From JBNJEM01 sp051745935 (GTDB lineage: Bacteria > Planctomycetota > Planctomycetia > Pirellulales > Pirellulaceae): a DNA stretch of 10,780 nt. The notes below the pieces were generated by a model that saw nothing but the letters and a program-made list of their open reading frames with translations, did no database searches and had not been told where the DNA came from. The translations under genes and the position numbers were made by a program. Numbering within the stretch: the first letter of the stretch is position 1; every line of letters begins with the position of its first letter. Positions 1 through 5,856 of this stretch are shown here, in pieces. The DNA lies in NCBI GenBank assembly GCA_051745935.1, contig JBNJEM010000229.1, forward strand, positions 1 to 10,780, in the 5' to 3' direction.

Positions 1-2
1 CC

Positions 3-785
3 GGGCAAATGGCCACGGCGTTGGCTCGCGGGCTGGTGGATGCTCAATTCTGTCGGGCAGGACAAATCGTGGCCTCTGATCCCTCGTCGGAGGCCCGGGA
101 GCGTTTTGCGGCGGCGGTTGAGGGCGTCGCGTTTGAGGACTCGAGTTGCCGAGCGGTCGAGGGGGCTGAGATCGTGCTCTTGGCGGTAAAGCCGCGGCAA
201 GTGAAATGTGTTGCCGAGGCCATTCGCACGGCGGTCACGCCGCGGCAGCTGCTGGTTTCCATTGCGGCTGGGATTGGGATCGAGAAGCTTCGTCAATGGC
301 TCGGCATGGATCGGGTCGTCCGGGTGATGCCCAATACCCCCTGTTTGGTCCGGATGGGATGTTCAGCGTACTCGCTGGGCCCCGGGGCCACGGCGGCGGA
401 CGCTGACCTGGTGGAACGGATGATGGCTGGTGTCGGGGTCGTGCTGCGAGTGGAAGAGTCATACATGGATGCTGTCACGGGGCTGTCGGGGTCGGGGCCC
501 GCGTATGTTTATTTGCTGATTGAAGCGCTCGCCGATGGCGGGGTCCGCGTCGGGTTGCCGCGGCCAGCGGCGCTGAAACTGGCGGCCCAGACGGTGCGGG
601 GCGCTGCGGAAATGGTGGTCTCGGATGGGCAGCATCCCGCCTTATTGAAAGATCGCGTGACCAGTCCTGGCGGGACAACCATTGCCGGTCTGCAGGTCTT
701 GGAGGATCGTGGAGTGCGGGGGGCGGCCATGGCCGCCGTGCAGGCGGCCACGCAGCGGGCGCGGGAGATGAGGGAAGCCGATTGA
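3..785 (+). CDS. proC: Pyrroline-5-carboxylate reductase, 5' end outside window
   Basis: Cytosolic enzyme that reduces 1-pyrroline-5-carboxylate to L-proline with NAD(P)H, the last step of proline synthesis. The open frame continues to the left edge and reads GQ directly before MATALARGL. This matches the end of the GxGxM nucleotide-binding loop at the very N-terminus of the family, so roughly 10 residues are missing and the ATG at 9 is internal. Visible family signatures are LLAVKPRQV in the Rossmann domain, VRVMPNTPCLV, and the C-terminal dimerisation domain with GLSGSGPAYVYLLIEAL and the TSPGGTTIAGL motif close to the end. The 258 visible residues plus the missing loop fit the usual length of about 270. 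It ends with TGA at 783-785. The next gene lies about 350 bp away, so proC is probably the last gene of its transcript. Family assignment is firm. Confidence 0.96.
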   Translation, partial: GQMATALARGLVDAQFCRAGQIVASDPSSEARERFAAAVEGVAFEDSSCRAVEGAEIVLLAVKPRQVKCVAEAIRTAVTPRQLLVSIAAGIGIEKLRQWLGMDRVVRVMPNTPCLVRMGCSAYSLGPGATAADADLVERMMAGVGVVLRVEESYMDAVTGLSGSGPAYVYLLIEALADGGVRVGLPRPAALKLAAQTVRGAAEMVVSDGQHPALLKDRVTSPGGTTIAGLQVLEDRGVRGAAMAAVQAATQRAREMREAD

Positions 786-1133
786 GTTGAAAAATCGCTC
801 GCTGTTTGTTCGATTGTCGTGGAAGCGTGGTGGGCCGTGGCCCCGCGTGATTCATGTTATACCGGTCGCGAGTCCGACCAACGGGAGGACGGTTTGCGTC
901 GGGTAGCTTTCCACCCGGAAAAACCCAACCGCGTGAAGTATACTGCCGAGTGAAATCGGAGGGGGGGAACGGATCGCTGTTCAGACAAAAGACGGGTGGG
1001 GCATGGCGCGGCTTGGGCGGAAGGGCGCGGCGGTAGCCGAGTGAGCAGGGGGCAACCAGCGGCGCCAAGGTGCCCTTGGCCTGTGTCATGGAGTTCGCGA
1101 GGTCCCGGATTCGACAGCAATTGGGTAAGCGTT
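786..1133. other. Gap between proC and the 77-aa gene
   Basis: No convincing gene lies here. The stretch contains the shortened copy of the interspersed element at 857-942. The 190 bp after it, up to the start codon at 1134, presumably carry the promoter of the 77-residue gene, but I see no clear -35/-10 pair. A long open frame on the minus strand (475-1089) covers this gap but also overlaps proC, and its sequence is Pro/Arg-rich and unlike a protein. No T-tract terminator is visible after proC. Confidence 0.6.
857..942 (+). repeat. 105-bp interspersed element, copy A (19-bp deletion)
   Basis: First of six copies of the element. It begins TTATACCGGTCGCG and ends near GAAGTATA. Compared with the 105-bp copies it lacks the 19 bp that normally follow the first TCGCG (consensus positions 15-33), so TCGCG is joined directly to AGTCCGACC. 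The deleted piece lies between two GCG-containing short repeats, as expected for a slippage deletion. The conserved core AGTCCGACCAACGGGAGGAC is intact. It belongs to the CCAACC subgroup with copies B and D. Confidence 0.9.
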
Positions 1134-1367
1134 ATGACATCGATATTGTGCGTGGTCGACGACAAATACGTGCCGCTGTACCGAGTGATTTGGGTCTCCG
1201 CGGTCCCCCATTTTTGCGGTTCCGACGACTGCATGTGCGAGGGGCTCTACGAAGTGCGGCTGGAACAAGGGGAAGCGGTGTGGGCCAGCCGCCCGGATCG
1301 GGACCGGTTGCTGGCGGCTTTGGAGAGCTGGCAGGATGGATTCGAAGGCGAGCAAGAGGACTGGTAG
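1134..1367 (+). CDS. Small conserved-looking hypothetical protein, 77 aa
   Basis: Function unknown. The frame is open from 996, but the ATG at 1134 is chosen because the residues before it are low-complexity Gly/Arg/Pro and the protein-like sequence begins with MTSILCVVDD. The product is acidic and has a compact hydrophobic start (ILCVVDDKYVPLYRVIWVS), a Cys cluster (HFCGSDDCMCEG) that could bind metal or form a disulfide, then YEVRLEQGEAVWASRPDRDRLLAALESW, which reads like a beta hairpin followed by a helix. No signal peptide or membrane segment is visible. The region before the start has no strong Shine-Dalgarno sequence. I recall similar short proteins from planctomycetes but know no function. 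It is preceded by element copy A and followed by a gap holding copy B. Confidence 0.6.
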   Translation: MTSILCVVDDKYVPLYRVIWVSAVPHFCGSDDCMCEGLYEVRLEQGEAVWASRPDRDRLLAALESWQDGFEGEQEDW

Positions 1368-1859
1368 GCTGCCGTTTGGGACATTCGGGCTGATTGAGCA
1401 TCTCGTGCTTTGTTGGTTCAGGGTTTTTGGGCCTGGTTGTGCGCGGAGCGGGCGGGTCCAGATTCCGCCAGCGGGAACGGCTATTGGTTGGCCGAGGCCC
1501 CAAGATTTCCGGGGCGGGCAAGGGCGTGTTGGGCGGGGCGGTGGACGGATCAGCCACGGACCAGGACAATATACCGGTCGCGGATGACTTTCTCCACCGC
1601 GAGTCCGACCAACGGGAGGACGGCTTGCGTCGGGGAGCGTTCCACCCGCAAAAATCCAACCGCCTGAAATATAACAGCCTTGACGATTCGGTAATTGGCG
1701 TCCTCGTACCGTATGACGGGCGGCGGGCGACGGTGTTTGATCGTTGCACTCGGTAGGGGGTGCCGGTTTGGCGTCGACCGCCTTTTAGCGAATGCAGCGA
1801 CCGGCTGCCGGATCCTTGCCGCTGGTCGAGAATCTCGGGTGAAGGGAGTTTACTACCAT
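1368..1859. other. Gap between the 77-aa and 161-aa genes
   Basis: This 492-bp stretch has no supported gene. It holds element copy B (1569-1673) and the ribosome-binding region of the next gene (GAAGGGAG at 1841-1848). Open frames crossing it on both strands run straight through the repeat, so they are likely accidental in GC-rich DNA. I see no tRNA or clear terminator. Confidence 0.6.
1569..1673 (+). repeat. 105-bp interspersed element, copy B
   Basis: Full-length copy. It starts ATATACCGGTCGCGGATGAC and ends CCGCCTGAAATATA. By my count it differs from copy D at 8 of 105 positions, with no gaps. It belongs to the CCAACC subgroup. Two of its changes (consensus 28 G to A and 81 G to C) weaken the outer stem, so the fold is not fully preserved here. 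It lies 186 bp before the start of the 161-residue gene. Confidence 0.92.
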
Positions 1860-2345
1860 ATGTCCCTGTTCGAAAACGACGAATACCGCTGGCGCGACAC
1901 CTACTTCGTCTTGTTCCAAGAAAAGGACCGGCCATCGCCTGATGCCACCCTGCAGGCTCTGGAGTCGCTTGGCCCTCACTACGCGGTGAAGGACGTGCGC
2001 TACGATGAACGCGGAAGGCTCGAATCATTCACGTTATTTTCTCCCGACGACTTTGCCGCCATGGACATCTCATGTATATCGGGTGAAGAAGTCATCGAGC
2101 AAGTCGATGGGTTCGTGAAAGAGATGTCCGTTGATCAACCATCGGAACAAGAGGCTCAACGGATCGACCGTCTGAAGCGGTGCAACGCCCGTTTCGATGT
2201 CTATCATTTCGAGCAAGTGGCTATTGGCAATCAGGATGACGACGACGGTTTTTTCGATCCGGGCGCCTTGCTGCTTGTGCTGCAATGCTTGGCCAGTTTG
2301 TGTAACGGCACGGGGATCGATCCGCAAACGGGGACGATTGTTTGA
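1860..2345 (+). CDS. Conserved-looking hypothetical protein, 161 aa
   Basis: Function unknown. The ATG at 1860 is preferred over earlier in-frame starts (the frame opens at 1695) because GAAGGGAG at 1841-1848 is a good ribosome-binding site and the upstream residues are not protein-like. The product begins MSLFENDEYRWRDTYFVLF, continues with an acidic, soluble sequence (LQALESLGPHYAVKDVRY, FTLFSPDDFAAMDISC, GEEVIEQVDGFVKEM), and ends with a DDDDGFFDP stretch followed by LLLVLQCLASLCNGTGIDPQTG. There is no signal peptide; the late hydrophobic stretch is short and does not look like a clear membrane helix. The style matches planctomycete hypothetical proteins I remember, but I cannot name a domain. 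It stands alone; its neighbour on the right is convergent. Confidence 0.72.
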   Translation: MSLFENDEYRWRDTYFVLFQEKDRPSPDATLQALESLGPHYAVKDVRYDERGRLESFTLFSPDDFAAMDISCISGEEVIEQVDGFVKEMSVDQPSEQEAQRIDRLKRCNARFDVYHFEQVAIGNQDDDDGFFDPGALLLVLQCLASLCNGTGIDPQTGTIV

Positions 2346-2472
2346 GGGGGAACGAGTTTCGTTTGAAACCGGCTTTGCGAGGGGAGGCAGGCGCGTCACG
2401 CCGGGCGCGCCGATAGTCCAGTTGGGACGGCGGTGCCACAATTCGCCACCCGCTACGACGGCTGCCCCCGCG

Positions 2473-2492
2473 ACTTGTCCCGCGGGACATGT
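2473..2492. promoter_or_regulatory. 20-bp near-perfect palindrome
   Basis: ACTTGTCCCGCGGGACATGT is an inverted repeat with only one mismatched pair. The inner 14 bp (2476-2489) are perfectly symmetric as TGTCCCG/CGGGACA. It lies in the gap between the convergent 161-residue gene and the H1-like gene, so it is not placed like a typical operator in front of a start codon. It could be a dimeric protein-binding site or chance in GC-rich DNA. Confidence 0.3.
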
Positions 2493-2576
2493 GCCGCCCC
2501 CCGAGGTGTCCGAAAAACTCGGCAAATGCCCCACCCTGGTATCGGGCCCGGCTGGCTCCGGGGATCGTTACGTTTG

Positions 2577-2594
2577 CCGCGCGATGACGCGCGG
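2577..2594 (-). terminator. Hairpin just after the H1-like gene
   Basis: CCGCGCG-ATGA-CGCGCGG forms a perfect 7-bp stem with a 4-nt loop, 4 bp beyond the stop codon of the minus-strand H1-like gene. There is no T-tract on the minus strand after it, so it is not a classic intrinsic terminator. It could stabilise the 3' end of the transcript or pause polymerase. Confidence 0.4.
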
Positions 2595-2598
2595 AATC

Positions 2599-2889
2599 TC
2601 ACGTCTTCTGTTTCTTTGCTGTTTTCTTGCGCGCGGTTTTTTTCCCCGGGGTCTTTTTCCCTGGGGCTTTTTTCTTCGTGGCGGCGGTGGATTTCTTCTT
2701 TGGGGCCGCGCTCTTTTCCTTGACGGGTGATTTCTTCTTGGCTGATTTTTTCTTCTGGGTGGCCGCCCTCTTTTTCGACGGGGTTGCGCCGCCGCTTTTC
2801 TTGCGGGCCGTTTTCTTGGTTTCGCTGCCGAACGCTGACTCCCAACCGTTGGCATACTTCCGGGTCGTACCCGCACGTGTGATTGTCAC
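2599..2889 (-). CDS. Lysine-rich histone H1-like protein
   Basis: Probable small basic DNA-binding protein of the nucleoid. The 96 residues start MTITRAGTTRKYANGWESAFG, a short ordered-looking head. The rest is a Lys/Ala/Thr/Ser/Pro tail with repeated KKK blocks such as SAKKKSP, APKKKST and ATKKKAPGKK; about 30 of 96 residues are lysine. This composition is that of bacterial H1-like proteins and eukaryotic H1 tails. The start is GTG at 2887-2889, supported by a strong GAGGTGA at 2896-2902 six bases upstream; no ATG fits. The head resembles TRAGTT-type N-termini I recall from planctomycetes. A hairpin follows the stop codon and a spaced direct repeat lies upstream. Bias of composition limits homology calls, so the DNA-binding role is inferred. 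Confidence 0.8.
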   Translation of the reverse strand: MTITRAGTTRKYANGWESAFGSETKKTARKKSGGATPSKKRAATQKKKSAKKKSPVKEKSAAPKKKSTAATKKKAPGKKTPGKKTARKKTAKKQKT

Positions 2890-2895
2890 CGTTGC

Positions 2896-2902
2896 TCACC
2901 TC
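2896..2902 (-). promoter_or_regulatory. Ribosome-binding site fixing a GTG start
   Basis: On the minus strand GAGGTGA stands six bases before the GTG at 2889. It decides the start of the H1-like gene, which has no suitable ATG in frame. Confidence 0.65.
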
Positions 2903-3024
2903 AATCTTTTTGAAACGTATCTCTTTGACCGTGAAACACTTTTACGAAACATATTGTGGGAATTGTGGACGATGACTTTCCGATTCGTCAACCCGATGGC
3001 CGCGCCGGTCACGAAAACTTATTA

Positions 3025-3059
3025 TCCAGTCGACGTCAATATTGTCCAGTCGACATCAA
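3025..3059. repeat. Two 15-bp direct repeats, 20-bp period
   Basis: TCCAGTCGACGTCAA (3025-3039) and TCCAGTCGACATCAA (3045-3059) differ at one base and are spaced by exactly 20 bp, about two turns of the helix. Each contains GTCGAC, itself a palindrome. They lie about 135-170 bp upstream of the H1-like start codon, a position that would suit binding of two regulator molecules on the same DNA face. Confidence 0.6.
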
Positions 3060-3266
3060 CACGAATGTTAGCGCTCGGGGCGAATCGCCGGCGATCGCTT
3101 CCCCGGGAACCGCGTTTCACCGTGACCGGTCAGTCGGTCCCAAACGACCGACGCGCCACTTGGCGCATGACCGAGTGTATGAAGTGTAGCCTTCGGACAC
3201 CGCCGTTGCGCCCCTTGAATCAATTTTTGATTTTCCCGCCCGTGGAACGGTATGGAGGGAGCGGGA

Positions 3267-3371
3267 CATACTTCAGGCGGTCGGATTTGTCCAGGTGGAA
3301 AGCTGCTCGACGCAAGCCGTCCTCCCGTTGGTCGGACTCGCGGCGGAGAAAGTCATTCGCGACCGGTATAA
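3267..3371 (-). repeat. 105-bp interspersed element, copy C
   Basis: Full-length copy in the opposite orientation; on the minus strand it reads TTATACCGGTCGCGAATGAC and ends CCGCCTGAAGTATG. It has the CCGACC variant at consensus 88-93 and C at consensus 83, like copies E and F. Its right edge is 63 bp from the ettA stop codon, so on the minus strand it lies downstream of ettA and well upstream of the H1-like gene. Confidence 0.92.
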
Positions 3372-3434
3372 GGGTGCCGCGAGCCTTCCGGTTGGCATCA
3401 CGGGTGGGTCAGCTGGGGAGGCGGGTCGGGAAGA

Positions 3435-5108
3435 CTAGCGTTTGAGTTTTTTGTAACGGAATCGTTGAGGAGCCTGGTCATCGAGCCCGAGTCGCCGCAG
3501 GCGTTCTCGTTCATAGGTATCGAAATTTCCTTCACACCAATGCACGTATCCGTTTCCTTCGAACGCCAGAATGTGGGTGGCGATACGATCGAGGAACCAG
3601 CGGTCGTGGCTGATCACGACCACGCAGCCGGCGTAGTTCAAAATGGCTTCTTCCAGCGCGCGGAGGGTATCCACGTCGAGGTCGTTGGTGGGTTCGTCCA
3701 GCAACAGGACATTGGAGCCTCGCCGGAGAAGTTTGGCCAGATGGACCCGGTTCCGTTCGCCTCCGGAAAGATCTCCGACTTTTTTCTGTTGATCGGGACC
3801 GCGAAAATTGAAGCGGGAAACGTAGGCCCGAGCGTTGATTTTGCGTCCTCCCATGGCCAGCGTTTCCTGTTCCCCCGAGATTTCTTGATAGACGGTGTGC
3901 TCGGGACGCAACGCGTCGCGGCTTTGATCCACGTATCCGAATTCAACGGTGGGGCCGATCCGGATGGTCCCGGACGTGGGCTGCTCTTGCTGAATCATCA
4001 TCCGAAACAAGGTGGTTTTTCCGGCGCCGTTGGGCCCGATGACGCCCACGATACCCCCTGGCGGTAGCCGGAAGTTGAGGTTTTCGATCAGTACGGTCTC
4101 GGAAAAGCACTTCGTCAAGTCGACGGCTTCCACCACGAGATTTCCCAGATGCGGTCCCGGGGGAATTTGGATTTCGAATTCATCCCGTTGTTCCTCGTAA
4201 CCCTGCGAAGCCATTTGTTCGTAGGCTTTGATGCGGGCTTTGCTCTTCGCTTGACGAGCCCGCGGGGCCATCTGGATCCATTGCAGTTCCCGATCGAGGG
4301 CTTTCTGCTTCGCTTGTGACGACCTCTCTTCCCGTTCGAGACGAAGCTTTTTTTGTTGCAGCCATGAGGAATAGTTGCCTTCCCAGGGAATGCCTTCTCC
4401 TCGTTCCAGTTCCAGGATCCACTGAGCGGCGTTGTCCAGGAAGTAGCGATCATGGGTTACCGCGACCACCGTTCCGCTGTACTCCGCCAAGTGGCGTTCC
4501 AGCCATTGGACCGCTTCGGCGTCCAAATGATTGGTGGGTTCATCGAGTAGCAGCAAGTCGGGTTTTTGCAGCAACAGCTTGCATAACGCCACTCGCCGCC
4601 GCTCGCCTCCCGAAAGCGTGGGGACGGCGGCGTCCTGGGGGGGCAGGTTCATCACGTCCATGGCGATTTCCACTTCCCGGTCCAAATCCCACAGATTCTC
4701 GGCATCAATGCGATCCTGGAGTTGGGCCATTTCGTCGCAGAGTTTCCCCATGGCGTCGTCGTCCAAGGGGGTGGACAGCTGTTGGCTGACCTCGTTGAAA
4801 CGATCGAGCACCGCGCGCCGCGGCGCGACGGATTCCTGTAGGTTTTCCCACACGTTGAGCGATTCATTGAGCCGCGGTTCTTGAGGGAGATAACCGCGAC
4901 TGAAGCCGTCGGCTAATCTGGCCTCGCCATCGAACTGATGGTCGTGGCCGGCCATGATTCGGAGCAGCGTGCTCTTACCCGCTCCATTTCGACCCAACAC
5001 GCCGATCTTGGCGCCGGGATAGAAGGCCAACCAGATGTTCTTCAGCACCTCCTTGGGGCCGTGCTTCTTGGTCAAATTGGCGATCGTGAAAATGTATTTC
5101 TTGGGCAT
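3435..5108 (-). CDS. ettA: Energy-dependent translational throttle protein, ABC-F ATPase
   Basis: Cytosolic ABC-F protein that binds the ribosomal E site and gates early elongation according to the ATP/ADP ratio (known for E. coli EttA). It is not a transporter because no membrane domain is present. The 557 residues closely match the usual 555. Domains in order: ABC1 with Walker A GRNGAGKST (39-47), an EttA-type arm insertion around 95-140, signature LSGGE (165-169) and Walker B LLLLDE (185-190); a charged coiled linker around 245-320; ABC2 with GPNGAGKTT (358-366), LSGGE (447-451), VLLLDE (467-472) and switch His 501. The start MPKKYIFTIANLTKKHGP and the FYPGAKIGVLG segment are typical of EttA rather than Uup or other ABC-F members. 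Both catalytic glutamates (190, 472) are present. No strong Shine-Dalgarno precedes the ATG. Confidence 0.95.
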   Translation of the reverse strand: MPKKYIFTIANLTKKHGPKEVLKNIWLAFYPGAKIGVLGRNGAGKSTLLRIMAGHDHQFDGEARLADGFSRGYLPQEPRLNESLNVWENLQESVAPRRAVLDRFNEVSQQLSTPLDDDAMGKLCDEMAQLQDRIDAENLWDLDREVEIAMDVMNLPPQDAAVPTLSGGERRRVALCKLLLQKPDLLLLDEPTNHLDAEAVQWLERHLAEYSGTVVAVTHDRYFLDNAAQWILELERGEGIPWEGNYSSWLQQKKLRLEREERSSQAKQKALDRELQWIQMAPRARQAKSKARIKAYEQMASQGYEEQRDEFEIQIPPGPHLGNLVVEAVDLTKCFSETVLIENLNFRLPPGGIVGVIGPNGAGKTTLFRMMIQQEQPTSGTIRIGPTVEFGYVDQSRDALRPEHTVYQEISGEQETLAMGGRKINARAYVSRFNFRGPDQQKKVGDLSGGERNRVHLAKLLRRGSNVLLLDEPTNDLDVDTLRALEEAILNYAGCVVVISHDRWFLDRIATHILAFEGNGYVHWCEGNFDTYERERLRRLGLDDQAPQRFRYKKLKR

Positions 5109-5554
5109 CGGTTCAGACTTTAGCTTGGGGAGAAAAGGTTGTACACGCCGTAACAGAAGCGGGGTTCCGCTTCCAAAACTCCTTCGATGGCACGAAATCC
5201 GGAGGGTGTTGTGATGGCTTCTTGGTCGCGGTCGAGCGCCGGTCGGAATAGGCGCGGGGGAACATCCCCCACGAGGTCCAGCCTGTTAAGCCAGGTAAAA
5301 TCCATGACCCGTATGGCATGCGTCGGGCGTATCGTTTTTAACGGCTTTAAGAGCGGCTTCGAGAATGTTGGTTGCATCGATTGCCTGACGCCGATGGGAT
5401 ATTCCGACAAACTTCCGCGGTCTTCACTTGCCAGCCGCTCACCAACGCCGATATCGAGCTTTCCGCGTGCTCGCCCCGCAATCGGCGTTGGCTTGGGCAT
5501 CCGCGCACTTCTAGATCGCGACCGCTCTCCGTGGTCGTGTTCTTACCCGCAAAG

Positions 5555-5597
5555 GTGCCAGGGACCATCCGACCCACCCGGTTCCTGGCACTTTTTT
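5555..5597 (+). terminator. 12-bp hairpin plus T6: terminator or REP-like palindrome
   Basis: GTGCCAGGGACC (5555-5566) pairs with GGTTCCTGGCAC (5580-5591) over 12 positions, with one G-T wobble and a 13-nt loop; TTTTTT follows at 5592-5597. On the plus strand this is the form of an intrinsic terminator. No plus-strand gene ends before it. AAA also precedes the left arm, so the whole is roughly symmetric. The GTGCCAGGAACC motif with A/T runs resembles REP-type palindromes that I recall as frequent in planctomycete genomes, which may be the better explanation. Confidence 0.55.
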
Positions 5598-5742
5598 CTC
5601 TTGGTCGCACCGTGGCCGATCGGCCTCCGGCGGGCTTTCCAGGGCGAGAAGCGGGAAATGGGGCGAGACACGGCGAAATCTTCCGTCACCGGGCATCAGC
5701 CCGCAACCAGGCGATCCACGGGCCCGCCGCGCGGCTCAAGGA

Positions 5743-5847
5743 TTATACCGGTCGCGGATGACTTTCTCCGCCACGAGTCCGACCAACGCGAGGACGGCTT
5801 GCGTCGGCCAGCTTTCCACCCGGAAAAATCCAACCGCCTGAAATATA
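5743..5847 (+). repeat. 105-bp interspersed element, copy D
   Basis: Full-length copy and the best match to the outer-stem fold: TATA at both ends, GCGG/CCGC, and TTTCTCCG opposite CGGAAAAA with a single mismatch. Its right end lies 9 bp after the guaA stop codon, in opposite orientation to guaA. On the minus strand its left edge reads TATAAT. It belongs to the CCAACC subgroup. Confidence 0.93.
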
Positions 5848-5856
5848 CGTTCCTTG

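Larger units (their letters stand above)
2903..3434. other. Gap between the H1-like gene and ettA
   Basis: About 530 bp without a convincing gene. The half next to the H1-like gene is more AT-rich than the surrounding DNA and holds the direct repeat at 3025-3059, so it is probably the promoter region of that gene. The other half holds element copy C (3267-3371), 63 bp after the ettA stop. A short plus-strand open frame at 2956-3189 has no ribosome-binding site and an unconvincing sequence. Confidence 0.55.
5109..5856. other. Long gap between ettA and guaA
   Basis: This 748-bp stretch contains no gene I can support. A minus-strand frame (5500 to 5120, 126 codons) ends 11 bp before ettA and has a fairly protein-like sequence near its end (DFTWLNRLDLVGDVPP, FRAIEGVLEAEPRF), but its middle competes with another frame that reads AIDATNILEAALKAVKND before a stop. 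This could be a decayed gene or chance. The stretch also holds a 7-bp hairpin with a GGTT loop at 5156-5173 in the likely ettA leader, a GGGGGA/TCCCCC hairpin near 5256-5270, the T-tract hairpin at 5555-5597 and element copy D at 5743-5847. Confidence 0.5.

Noticed and set aside
475..1089. Long minus-strand open frame of 204 codons
   Set aside because: It overlaps the 3' part of proC antisense, runs through element copy A, and its product is Pro/Arg-rich with no protein-like pattern.
1132..2028. Minus-strand open frame of 298 codons
   Set aside because: It is antisense to the 77- and 161-residue genes and crosses element copy B; composition is that of a GC-rich shadow frame.
2627..3445. Plus-strand open frame of 272 codons with Phe-rich start
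   Set aside because: The Phe-rich part is the complement of the lysine codons of the H1-like gene, and the rest runs through element copy C.
3465..4067. Plus-strand open frame of 200 codons inside ettA
   Set aside because: It is antisense to the second ABC domain of ettA and has no ribosome-binding site.
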